Below are positions 1 through 7,659 of a DNA stretch of 64,000 nucleotides, one piece after another. Under the pieces are notes generated by a model. The model was not told the origin of the DNA. It saw only the letters and a program-made list of their open reading frames with translations, and did no database searches. The stretch is taken from NCBI RefSeq assembly GCF_004217185.1, contig NZ_SHKL01000001.1, positions 3,408,001 through 3,472,000 on the forward strand, written 5' to 3'. The translations under genes were made by a program, and so were the position numbers. The stretch is from Pseudonocardia sediminis (GTDB lineage: Bacteria; Actinomycetota; Actinomycetes; Mycobacteriales; Pseudonocardiaceae). Within the stretch, counting starts at the first letter, position 1. Each line of letters begins with the position of its first letter.

Positions 1-812
1 GACAGATCCATACCCGGTACCCGACGCTGCGCCCGTCCGACGCCGACGTCGCGCTGGTCGAGCGACGTGCCGGATCGGTGAACCCGGAGGAGAGCGTCCG
101 CGCCCACCTCGATCTCGCCGGCCGGTACGGCGCCGACCTGCGCCACGGCGAGACCGTCCTGGACTGGACGGCGACCGATGCCGGGGTGCGGGTGCGGACC
201 GAACGGGCGACCCACGAGGCCGACCGGCTCGTGCTCGCCCCGGGCGCCTGGGCCCCGGACCTGCTGGCCGACCTGGGCGTCCCGATGCAGATCGAGCGGT
301 ACGTGCAGTTCTGGTTCGCCCCGTCGGACCCGGCCGCGTTCGCCGGGCACCCGGTCTACATCTGGGAGGGCCCGGGCGGGCGCCAGTTCTACGGGTTCGG
401 GCTCGGCGGGGACGGCACCGTCAAGGTCGCGTTCTTCCGCGGCGGCGACGTCTGCGACCCGGCGAGCATCGACCGCACGGTGCACCCCGGCGAGGTCGAG
501 GAGATCCGGGCGTTCGCGGCGCCGCACGTCCCGGGCGCGGTGGCGGAGTTCGTGCGCGCCAAGACCTGCATGTACACCTGCACCCCCGACCACCACTTCG
601 TAATCGCGCCGCACCCGGCGCACCCGGCCGTCACGGTGGCGTGCGGGTTCTCCGGGCACGGCTTCAAGTTCGTCCCGGTCGTCGGGGAGATCGTCGCCGA
701 CCTCGTCACCGCGGGCTCCACATCGCACCCGATCGACCTGTTCGACCCTGCTCGATTCTCCGCTCGATCCACCCCCGCCCACTCCACGCACTTCGGGGAG
801 CACGTCGCATGA
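1..812 (+). CDS. Sarcosine oxidase / N-methyltryptophan oxidase-like FAD enzyme (5' partial)
   Basis: This is the C-terminal two thirds of a monomeric sarcosine-oxidase-type flavoprotein; the reading frame is already open at the left edge (first full codon at base 3), so the FAD Rossmann motif lies outside the window. The family oxidises N-methyl amino acids to the free amine, formaldehyde and H2O2. The motif KTCMYT near base 565 contains the cysteine that carries 8alpha-S-linked FAD in monomeric sarcosine oxidase, and GHGFKFVPVVGE near the C-terminus is the conserved substrate/flavin loop. The stop codon overlaps the ATG of the Rieske gene (ATGA, 809-812), so the two are translationally coupled. 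The context suggests demethylation of a methylated amine in two steps. The family is clear, the substrate is not. Confidence 0.88.
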   Translation, partial: QIHTRYPTLRPSDADVALVERRAGSVNPEESVRAHLDLAGRYGADLRHGETVLDWTATDAGVRVRTERATHEADRLVLAPGAWAPDLLADLGVPMQIERYVQFWFAPSDPAAFAGHPVYIWEGPGGRQFYGFGLGGDGTVKVAFFRGGDVCDPASIDRTVHPGEVEEIRAFAAPHVPGAVAEFVRAKTCMYTCTPDHHFVIAPHPAHPAVTVACGFSGHGFKFVPVVGEIVADLVTAGSTSHPIDLFDPARFSARSTPAHSTHFGEHVA

Positions 813-1966
813 GCACCACACCGCTGCCGTCCAGCCTCCGCCCGACCCTGCCCGGCACCGCCTACACCGACCCGGCGACGTTCGACGCCGAGTGCGCCCG
901 CATCCTGGAGGCGAACTGGTTCTGCGCCGTCGCCGCCGTCGACCTCCCGAAGGCCGGCTCGTTCCGGACCGTCACCGTCGGGCGGGAGAGCGTGCTGATC
1001 ACCCGCTCCCGGACCGGGGAGGTCCGCGCGTTCTTCAACGTGTGCCGCCACCGCGGCGCGCGGCTGTGCACCGAGTCCTCCGGCACGGTCGGGCGGACGT
1101 TCCGCTGCCCGTACCACGCGTGGTCCTACGACCTCGACGGCAAGCTCGCCGGCGCGCCGCACCTGCCGCAGATGCGCGACATCGACCGCACCGAGTACGG
1201 GCTGCGCACGATCGCGGTCCGGGAGTGGCTCGGCTACGTCTGGGTGTGCCTCGCCGACGACCCGCCCTCGTTCGCCGACACCGTCATGGCGTCGGTCGCC
1301 TCGCGGCTCGGCGACGTCGCCGCCGTCGACCGCTACGACGTCGGGTCCCTGGCGCTGGGGAAGCGGATCACCTACGACGTGGCCGCGAACTGGAAGCTCG
1401 TCGTCGAGAACTTCATGGAGTGCTACCACTGCGCGACGATCCACCCCGAGCTCACCGGCGTGCTGCCGGAGTTCGCGAAGGGCTGGGCGGCGCAGTACTA
1501 CGTGGGCCACGGCGCGGAGATGGGCGCGTCGGTGGAGGGGTTCACCGTCGACGGCTCGGCCGGCCTCGGTCGCCTGCCCGACATCGACGACGAGCAGGAC
1601 CGCCGCTACTTCGCCGTCACCGTCGCGCCGCAGGTGTTCCTCAACCTGGTGCCCGACCACGTGATCGTGCACCGGATGTTCCCGCTCTCGGCGAACCGCA
1701 CGGTGATCGAGTGCGACTGGCTGGTGCACCCCGACGTCGTCGCGGCCGGGACCGACATCTCGCGGTCGGTGGAGCTGTTCGACCGGGTCAACCGGCAGGA
1801 CTTCGACGCCTGCGAGCGCTGCCAGTCCGGGATGGGCTCGCGCGTCTACCGCGACGGCGGCGTGCTGGTGCCGACCGAGCACCACATCGAGGAGTTCCAC
1901 ACCTGGGTCCGGACCTCGCTCGGCGAGATCGTCGCGGTGCCCGAGGCGTCGGAGGGGGCGGCGTGA
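809..1966 (+). CDS. Rieske [2Fe-2S] non-haem iron oxygenase, alpha subunit (betaine demethylase-like)
   Basis: A 385-residue terminal oxygenase. The Rieske cluster ligands are visible as C79-x-H81 and C100-x2-H103. The mononuclear iron site is in NFMECYHCATIHPEL (E204, H207, H212), with the usual distal Asp in the C-terminal region. This iron-site wording matches the GbcA/stachydrine-demethylase group of Rieske N-demethylases rather than aromatic dioxygenases, which fits the sarcosine-oxidase-like gene upstream. The ATG at 809 overlaps the upstream stop. No reductase gene is present in the visible operon, so electrons must come from a ferredoxin reductase encoded elsewhere or left of the window. 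The substrate (betaine, proline betaine or another quaternary amine) is inference. Confidence 0.87.
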   Translation: MSTTPLPSSLRPTLPGTAYTDPATFDAECARILEANWFCAVAAVDLPKAGSFRTVTVGRESVLITRSRTGEVRAFFNVCRHRGARLCTESSGTVGRTFRCPYHAWSYDLDGKLAGAPHLPQMRDIDRTEYGLRTIAVREWLGYVWVCLADDPPSFADTVMASVASRLGDVAAVDRYDVGSLALGKRITYDVAANWKLVVENFMECYHCATIHPELTGVLPEFAKGWAAQYYVGHGAEMGASVEGFTVDGSAGLGRLPDIDDEQDRRYFAVTVAPQVFLNLVPDHVIVHRMFPLSANRTVIECDWLVHPDVVAAGTDISRSVELFDRVNRQDFDACERCQSGMGSRVYRDGGVLVPTEHHIEEFHTWVRTSLGEIVAVPEASEGAA

Positions 1967-2865
1967 GCATCCTCGATCACATCGGTGACACCCCGTTGGT
2001 GCAGGTCGACGGCGTGTGGCTGAAGCTGGAGCACCTCAACCCGTCGGGTTCGGTGAAGGCGCGGATGGCGCTGCACGTGATCCGCCGTGCCGAGGAGCGC
2101 GGGCTGCTGCACCCCGGGGACACGATCGTCGAGGCCAGCTCCGGCAACACCGGCAACGCGATGGCCATGGTCGCCGCGGTGCGCGGGTACCGGATGGTGG
2201 TGGTGACGCCGACCGGGCTGAGCCGGGAGCGGACCGCGATATCCAGGGCGTTCGGGGCCGAGGTGCTCGAGGTGGGGGACTTCCACGTCACCGACGCCCT
2301 GGCCGTCGCCGCGCGGCTGGGGGAGCGCCCGGGCTGGTTCGCGCCGTCGCAGTTCGACAGCGAGGACAACGTCGAGGAGAACGCGACCTGGCTCGGTCCG
2401 GAGATCCTGGGCCAGCTCCCGTCGCCGCCGGACGCCGTGGTCTGCGGGATCGGGACCGGCGGCACGCTGATCGGGGTGGGCCGGGCGTTCCGGGAGGTCA
2501 ACCCGGGCTGCGCGGTGATCGGCCTCGAACCGCACGAGTCCTGCACGATCCGCTGCGGGGAGATCGGCAAGCACCGGATCGAAGGGATCGCCGACGGCTT
2601 CGTGCCTGGCATCCTCGCCCGGCACCGTCACGTCGTCGACGACGTCGTGTCGGTGGCCAGCGAGGACGCGCTCGCCGAGATGCGGCGGATGGCCCGGTCG
2701 TTCGGGCTGTTCGTCGGGCCCAGCTCCGGCGCGCACCTGGTCGCGGCCCGGGCGTGGCTGGCCGCGCATCCCGGCTCGACGATCGTGACGTTCTGCAGCG
2801 ACGAGGGGGAGAAGTACCTCGCCGACCACTTCACCGCCGTCGAGCCCGCCGCGGTCGCCGCCTGA
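1963..2865 (+). CDS. PLP-dependent cysteine synthase-family enzyme
   Basis: A 300-residue fold-type II PLP enzyme of the cysteine synthase/threonine dehydratase group. The Schiff-base lysine is K32 in PSGSVKARM, the substrate loop is SSGNTGN (59-65), and the phosphate-binding loop is GIGTGGT. Near the C-terminus GPSSGAH and FCSDEGEKYL are typical of cysteine synthases. The GTG start overlaps the Rieske stop (GTGA), making this the third gene of a tightly coupled operon. A housekeeping role in cysteine synthesis is unlikely in this position. A beta-replacement or beta-elimination step on an amino acid released by the two upstream oxidative enzymes is an attractive inference, but nothing in the sequence proves it. 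Confidence 0.85.
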   Translation: MSILDHIGDTPLVQVDGVWLKLEHLNPSGSVKARMALHVIRRAEERGLLHPGDTIVEASSGNTGNAMAMVAAVRGYRMVVVTPTGLSRERTAISRAFGAEVLEVGDFHVTDALAVAARLGERPGWFAPSQFDSEDNVEENATWLGPEILGQLPSPPDAVVCGIGTGGTLIGVGRAFREVNPGCAVIGLEPHESCTIRCGEIGKHRIEGIADGFVPGILARHRHVVDDVVSVASEDALAEMRRMARSFGLFVGPSSGAHLVAARAWLAAHPGSTIVTFCSDEGEKYLADHFTAVEPAAVAA

Positions 2866-2962
2866 CCCCGGTCACCGATCCGCACCCCTGCCGTCGATCC
2901 GCACCTGCTGCAGGGTGTGCGGATCGCCGGTAGAGGTGCGAACTCGGTGCCGGGCCGGCGGA

Positions 2963-3346
2963 TCAGGCCAGCAGGGCGAGGATCGGGGCGAGCTGGGCGG
3001 TGTCGAGGTACTCCTCGATGCGGGTGACCTTCCCGCCGTCGGAGTGCACGACCAGGCAGGCGTGGGCGGCGACCTCACCGCCGTCGGGCAGCGTGCCGCG
3101 GAAGGTGTAACGGGCGACGGAGATGCCGTCGTCGCCGGGGGCGGTGGTCCGGACGTCGGTGAACCGGAAGTCGGGGACCTTCGTCCGGATCGTGCGGACC
3201 GACTCGAACGTGTCGACCAGCGCCATGTCGAGATCGTCGAAGTTGTGCCAGGCGGTGGCGCCGTCGGCGATCAGCTCCCGGTCGACGTCCAGTGCGTCCA
3301 GGGCGGCGATGATGCGGGCGGCGGGGGTCGTGTCGGTGGTCGTCAT
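2963..3346 (-). CDS. SnoaL-like / nuclear transport factor 2 fold protein
   Basis: A 127-residue protein predicted to form the cone-shaped alpha+beta barrel of the SnoaL/NTF2 superfamily. Features consistent with this are the N-terminal helices (AARIIAALDALD), a central tryptophan/histidine patch (ATAWHNFD), and C-terminal strands ending HSDGGKVTRIEEYLD, the usual last strand of SnoaL-like proteins. The ATG at 3346 is preceded five bases upstream by a GGAGG ribosome site, so a longer N-terminal reading is rejected. Members include polyketide cyclases, limonene-epoxide hydrolases, steroid isomerases and many stress proteins of unknown function. No catalytic residue set specific to one of these is recognisable, so the function stays open. 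Confidence 0.75.
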   Translation of the reverse strand: MTTTDTTPAARIIAALDALDVDRELIADGATAWHNFDDLDMALVDTFESVRTIRTKVPDFRFTDVRTTAPGDDGISVARYTFRGTLPDGGEVAAHACLVVHSDGGKVTRIEEYLDTAQLAPILALLA

Positions 3347-3500
3347 TGATCCTCCGGTGCTTCGGTCCTGACGCCCGATCGTGCCCCGATCCGGAGCCGT
3401 GGGACACCCCACTCCGGGGGACATCCGGCGGCCGGCGGTCTCCCGCGCCGCCCCCGACGTCGCCTGCCGTCTCCGCGGGACGTGCATCCACCCGCGGCGG

Positions 3501-4886
3501 TCAGGACGTCGAGGTGCCGGACTCCCGAGGACCCGTGCCCCCGCCGGTCGGGCGCAGGGCCTCGGCGACGACGTCGGCGGCGCTGGACGAGCGGGTCCGC
3601 CGTCCGCGGTCGTAGTGCTGGGTGGTGGCGATCGTGGCGTGCCCGACGTCGGCCTGGACGTGCTGGATCGGGGCGCCGTTCTCCAGCGCGATCGTCACGT
3701 AGGCGTGGCGCAGGGCGTGCGGGTGCACCCGGTCGGCGACGTCGTCGAGCTCCGGGCCGCCGGTCTCGGCGACGCGGCGCAGCAGCGTGTAGAGGGCGAA
3801 CCGGGTGCAGCGGCCGCCGTCGCGGGTCGCCAGCAGAGGCGACGACGCGGCGCCCCGCCCGCGCCGGGCGGGAACGGCCGTGCCCGCCGTGCGGTCCCGT
3901 TCGGCCAGGTAGGCGGTGAGCGCGTCCGCGGCGAGACCGGTCAGGTAGACCTCGCGCCGGACCCCGCCCTTGCCCAGCACCCGCAGCAGGCGTTCCCCGC
4001 CGGAGACGACGAGGTCGTCGCGGTCCAGCCCGGCCACCTCGGAGACCCGCAGGCCCAGCGACAGCAGCGCGACGACGGTGACCGCGCGCAGGGCGTAGAG
4101 ATCGCGGTGCCGGGTGGGGTGTGGCAGCCGCGCCGCCGACTCCAGCAGGGCTCTGACCTGCGCCGCGGTCAGCCGGACCGTCGGCGACGGGTCGCGCGAG
4201 CCGCCGGAGAGGCCGAGGCGCTTGCGGTTGAGCGCGGCCGGATTGCCGGCGATCACCCCCTCGTCGAGGAGGTGGCCGTAGAACGCGGACACGGTCGAGA
4301 GCATCCGGGCCCGGGTCCGCTTCTGCGCGCCGGCGGTGTCGAGGGCGTGCAGCCAGGCCGTGACGTGGGTGGCGGTCGCGTGCCGGGGGTCCAGGGACCG
4401 GGAGGCGCACCAGCGGAACCAGGCCAGATGGTGCAACGGCCCGCGCGGGGCGGGTGGGGGAGTGCGCCCCGGGGACCGGCCGGTACCGGCCCCGGACGAC
4501 TCGGCGGGTCCCGGCGAGCCGGACACGGGGGCGGTGGCGCGGGCCCCGGTGCTGCCGCCCCCGGTGCTGCCGCCCCCGGTGCTGCCGCCCCCGGTGCTGC
4601 CGCCCCCGGTGCTGCCGCCCCCGGCGGCGGTGTCCGGCCGGCCCGTCACCCCGTCCGCCCAGCCGATCGGCAGCCCGAGGGCGTAGGCGTAGGTACGCCG
4701 GGTCTGGGCTCCGCCGTAGCCGGCGAGCCACTGCGCGACCAGGGCACGCAGCGCGTCGGGGTCCTCGACGCCGGGCCACTCGCTCTCGGGCTGCAGGTCC
4801 GGCGGCGGAACCGGCCGGGGCAGGCTCGCCAGCACCGCGATCGGCCCGGAGATCGTCTCGTCGGCCACCCACCGATCGTCTCCCAC
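3501..4886 (-). CDS. Tyrosine recombinase (XerC/D-like) with GGGST repeat insert
   Basis: A 461-residue tyrosine recombinase/phage-type integrase. The catalytic set is complete: R280 (GLRVSEVAGL), K306 (GKGGVR), H390 and R393 (HPHALRH), H416 (VGHATIATT) and nucleophile Y425 (HYDRG). The N-terminal SAM-like core-binding domain is split by a low-complexity insert at about residues 80-150 that includes five perfect GGGST repeats (89-113) and a Pro/Gly-rich stretch; the domain resumes at HHLAWFRWCASRSLD. The likely start is GTG 4886, with GTG 4868 also possible. There is no excisionase, phage gene, att repeat or adjacent tRNA, so it looks like a solitary recombinase. It could act as a domesticated recombinase or as a remnant of an integrated element. 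Confidence 0.88.
   Translation of the reverse strand: MGDDRWVADETISGPIAVLASLPRPVPPPDLQPESEWPGVEDPDALRALVAQWLAGYGGAQTRRTYAYALGLPIGWADGVTGRPDTAAGGGSTGGGSTGGGSTGGGSTGGGSTGARATAPVSGSPGPAESSGAGTGRSPGRTPPPAPRGPLHHLAWFRWCASRSLDPRHATATHVTAWLHALDTAGAQKRTRARMLSTVSAFYGHLLDEGVIAGNPAALNRKRLGLSGGSRDPSPTVRLTAAQVRALLESAARLPHPTRHRDLYALRAVTVVALLSLGLRVSEVAGLDRDDLVVSGGERLLRVLGKGGVRREVYLTGLAADALTAYLAERDRTAGTAVPARRGRGAASSPLLATRDGGRCTRFALYTLLRRVAETGGPELDDVADRVHPHALRHAYVTIALENGAPIQHVQADVGHATIATTQHYDRGRRTRSSSAADVVAEALRPTGGGTGPRESGTSTS
4549..4623. repeat. Five tandem 15-bp repeats encoding GGGST
   Basis: Five identical head-to-tail copies of GTGCTGCCGCCCCCG on the + strand, reading GGGST five times in the minus-strand recombinase. 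Because the copies are identical at DNA level they should be prone to slippage, so copy number may vary between strains without breaking the reading frame. Confidence 0.95.
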
Positions 4887-4934
4887 GCGCCACCGTCCCC
4901 GGCGCAGACCCGCCGCGGGTGTGACGCCCGGTCC

Positions 4935-5576
4935 TCAGACCCGCCGGATGCGGGCCAGCCACGCCGGGACGTCGACCCGGTCACCGGCCGGGATACCGAG
5001 CGCAGCGCTCTGGTGCTCGGCCACGACACCGCGGTACGTGCTCGTCCCCACGCCGTCGACCCGCCACCCGGGACGGTCGAACGCGGTGCGGATGTCGGAC
5101 TCGTCGATCTCGGGGCCGAAGCCCGGCCCGCGGGTGGAGAGGGCGAGCAGGTGCAGGGTGGCACCGGGTGCGCAGACCCCGAGCAGGGCGTCGGCGTAGC
5201 GGACCCGGTCGCGTGCGTCGAAGATGTGGAACAGGGCGCTGTCGAGCACCGTGTCGAACCCACCCAGGGCTCGCAGGCCGGCCGGGTCCAGGGCGTCGAC
5301 CTCGGTGAACCGGGCGGTGACACCGCGCTCGGCGGCGGCGGTGCGGGCCCGCGCCAGTGCGGACGGTGCGGCGTCGGCTCCGAGTACGTCGTGGCCCAGG
5401 GAGGCCAGGTGCAGCGTGTGCTCGCCGGTGCCGCAGCCGATGTCGAGGACGCGGCCCCGGAACCCGCCCGCCCGCTGGAGCACGACGACCGCCGGTTGCG
5501 GCTCGTCGATCACCCACGGCGGAGTCCCGTCGAGGTAGGCCTGCTCGAAGCGGTCGGTGGTCGGCGTGACGTCCAT
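4935..5576 (-). CDS. Class I SAM-dependent methyltransferase
   Basis: A 213-residue class I (Rossmann-fold) methyltransferase. Motif I is VLDIGCGTGEHTLHLA near residues 43-58, followed by an acidic GAD motif (ADAAPSAL) and FDTVLDSALFHIFD as motif IV. The size and the FHIF/HLLALSTRGPG wording resemble the thiopurine S-methyltransferase/tellurite-resistance-like small-molecule methyltransferases. The ATG at 5576 has a GGGAG ribosome site about seven bases upstream. It lies between the recombinase and a LysR gene on the same strand with no coupling to either. The substrate is unknown. Confidence 0.83.
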   Translation of the reverse strand: MDVTPTTDRFEQAYLDGTPPWVIDEPQPAVVVLQRAGGFRGRVLDIGCGTGEHTLHLASLGHDVLGADAAPSALARARTAAAERGVTARFTEVDALDPAGLRALGGFDTVLDSALFHIFDARDRVRYADALLGVCAPGATLHLLALSTRGPGFGPEIDESDIRTAFDRPGWRVDGVGTSTYRGVVAEHQSAALGIPAGDRVDVPAWLARIRRV

Positions 5577-5647
5577 GGTCGTCTCCCTGCTCGATGTGCC
5601 GGTGTCACACCCGACGGTGCAACCTGAATCCGGCTCGAGGTCAAGGG

Positions 5648-6481
5648 TCAGTCCACGGCGGCGAGCCGCGGCGGCTGCTCGCGCAGGGTCGCCGCGGCGA
5701 TCTCCACGAAGTCGAGGACCCGGCGTTCCCGGCGGTCCTGTGACACGACCACGCAGGTCTCGACGGGGACCGAGTCGGTCACCGGGAGGTGGACGAGGTC
5801 GGGTCGCGAGTACGACTCCGCGACCGTGCTCGGCACCATGGCGATGCCGTACCCGGCGGCGATGAGCTCGAACTTCTCCTCCAGCGACGACGTCCGCCGC
5901 GCGTGCGCGTCGAGGATCGTCTCGCCCTCGAGGTCGGCCGCGGTCAACGAGCGGCGCCGCGCGAGCGGGTGCGTCGCGGGCATGCAGGCGACCTTCGCCT
6001 CGGCGCCGAGGTCGACGGTGCGCAGGCTGGCGTCGTCGAACGGGCGGCGGAGCACCCCGACGTCGGCACGGCCGTCGCGCAGCGGCGCGGTCTGCTCCCA
6101 CCAGTGCAGGCGGAGCAGCTGGATCTCGACGCCGGCGTGGGTCGCGGTGAACGCCCGGACCGCGTCGGACACGTGCAGGCCGGGCGCGAACGCGACGACC
6201 AGCCGCTCGACGCCCCGGCCGGCCTCGAGCACACGCCGGACGGCGGAGTCGACGGTCGCGAACACCCCGCGCGCCTCCTCCCGGAGCTGCTCACCGGCGG
6301 GGGTGAGCTGCACGCTGCGCGTCGTCCGGGTCAGGAGCGCGCACCCGAGCTCCTGCTCCAGCGCCCGGATCTGGCGGCTCAGGACGGGCTGCGCGATGTA
6401 GAGCTCCTCGGCGGCCCGCCCGAAGTGCCGGTGCTCGGCGACCGCGGCGAAGTAGCGCAGCTTGAGCAGGTCCAGATCCAT
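5648..6481 (-). CDS. LysR-family transcriptional regulator
   Basis: A 277-residue LysR regulator. The N-terminal winged helix-turn-helix spans about residues 1-65 (LKLRYFAAVAEHRHFGRAA then QPVLSRQIRALEQELG), and the remainder is the periplasmic-binding-protein-like effector domain. It is divergent from the NmrA-like gene at 6552 with 70 bases between the start codons, the usual arrangement for a LysR protein controlling its neighbour. The gap contains ATCAAT and ATTGGA half-sites (around 6495-6515) that could form an imperfect operator. The effector is unknown. Confidence 0.9.
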   Translation of the reverse strand: MDLDLLKLRYFAAVAEHRHFGRAAEELYIAQPVLSRQIRALEQELGCALLTRTTRSVQLTPAGEQLREEARGVFATVDSAVRRVLEAGRGVERLVVAFAPGLHVSDAVRAFTATHAGVEIQLLRLHWWEQTAPLRDGRADVGVLRRPFDDASLRTVDLGAEAKVACMPATHPLARRRSLTAADLEGETILDAHARRTSSLEEKFELIAAGYGIAMVPSTVAESYSRPDLVHLPVTDSVPVETCVVVSQDRRERRVLDFVEIAAATLREQPPRLAAVD

Positions 6482-6551
6482 GCCCTGAGGGTATCAATCG
6501 TCGCCGACAGGTATTGGACGATCTCCGCAGGCCAGGCGCAGGGTTGGGCCC

Positions 6552-7442
6552 ATGTTGGTCATCACCACGCCCACGGGCGACATCGGCAGCCAGGTCCTCA
6601 CCCGCGTCCTCGAGACCGCGCCGTCGGAGGAGGTCCGCGTCGTCGTCCGCGACCCCGCCAGGCTCCCCGCGCCGGTCCGCGACCGCGTCGAGGTCGTCGC
6701 CGGATCGCACGGTGACGCCGACGTCGTCGACCGGGCCTTCGACGGCGCCGACGCCGTGTTCTGGCTCGTCCCGCCGGATTCGCAGGCCCCGAGCCTCGAC
6801 GTCGCGTACTCCGGGTTCACCCGGGCCGCCGCGAAGGCGTTCACGGTGCACGGGGTCTCCCACGTCGTCGGGGTCTCGGCGCTCGGCCGGGGCACACCCG
6901 TCGCGGACCGCGCCGGGCTCGTCACGGCCTCGCTCGCCATGGACGACCTGATCGCCGCCACCGGCGTCGCCTACCGGGCGCTGGCGAACCCGACGTTCAT
7001 GGACAATCTGCTGCGCCAGATCGCCTCGATCCGCGACGACGGGGTGTTCACCGACACCCAGGCGCCCGACCGTCGCGCACCGTCCGCCGCGACCCGCGAC
7101 ATCGCCGCGGTCGCCGTCGACCTGCTGCTCGACCGGTCCTGGACCGGCGCCGGCAGCGTCGCGGTGCTCGGCCCGGAGGACCTCTCGCAGGAGGACATGG
7201 CACGCATCATGACCGAGGTGCTCGGCCGTCCCGTCCGCTACCGGCGCGAGCCGCTCGAGAACCTCGCAGCGCGGCTCACCGGGTTCGGGGCGGGCGAGGC
7301 GTTCGCCCGGGGCATGGTCGACATGATGCGGGCGAAGGACGAGGGTCTCGACGACGGCGTGGCCCGCACCCCGGACACCGCGAGCCCGACGACGTTCCGG
7401 CAGTGGTGCGAGGACGTCCTGCGCCCGGCGGTGCTCGCCTGA
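6552..7442 (+). CDS. NmrA-like NAD(P)-binding atypical SDR protein
   Basis: A 296-residue NmrA/quinone-oxidoreductase-2-type Rossmann protein. The dinucleotide loop TPTGDIGSQV is at residues 6-15, and the catalytic Tyr-x3-Lys of classical SDRs is absent, as usual for NmrA-type proteins. ADAVFWLVPP and VVGVSALGRG are family-typical strand ends. Members act as NAD(P)H-dependent quinone or azo reductases or as redox-sensing repressors. It is likely regulated by the divergent LysR gene at 5648. A distant paralogue lies at 55482-56351. Confidence 0.83.
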   Translation: MLVITTPTGDIGSQVLTRVLETAPSEEVRVVVRDPARLPAPVRDRVEVVAGSHGDADVVDRAFDGADAVFWLVPPDSQAPSLDVAYSGFTRAAAKAFTVHGVSHVVGVSALGRGTPVADRAGLVTASLAMDDLIAATGVAYRALANPTFMDNLLRQIASIRDDGVFTDTQAPDRRAPSAATRDIAAVAVDLLLDRSWTGAGSVAVLGPEDLSQEDMARIMTEVLGRPVRYRREPLENLAARLTGFGAGEAFARGMVDMMRAKDEGLDDGVARTPDTASPTTFRQWCEDVLRPAVLA

Positions 7443-7464
7443 GCCCCGACGCCGACCACGGCTG

Positions 7465-7659
7465 ATGCGCTCCTACGCCGCCCGTCACCAGGACGACCCG
7501 CGCAGCCTGCTGCTGATCGACCCCGGGCACGTGCGGACCGTGCTCGGCGGCCCGGGCGCGACACCGACCGTCCCCGGGGTCGTGGACGCGATCACCGCCC
7601 ACGCCGGTGAGCCGGGACTGCGGTTCCTCGACTACCGGGGCGAGACCGTCCCCCGGTGA
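7465..7659 (+). pseudogene. C-terminal remnant of a short-chain dehydrogenase
   Basis: A 64-residue open frame whose second half (LLIDPGHVRTVLGGPGATP, then RFLDYRGETVP) reads like the last third of a classical SDR, where the Pro-Gly-x-Val-x-Thr segment follows the active-site helix and the protein ends in a FLDY-x-G strand. The Rossmann dinucleotide loop and Tyr-x3-Lys are missing, and the preceding NmrA gene stops 22 bases before, so the rest of the gene has been lost. Its 3' end overlaps the 3' end of the convergent GMC gene by 28 bases. It is a decayed gene or, less likely, a small expressed protein. Confidence 0.6.

Noticed and set aside
3501-4886. Prophage or integrative element at the recombinase
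   Set aside because: No structural, replication or conjugation genes, no tRNA and no direct repeats are found nearby; surrounding genes are ordinary chromosomal ones.
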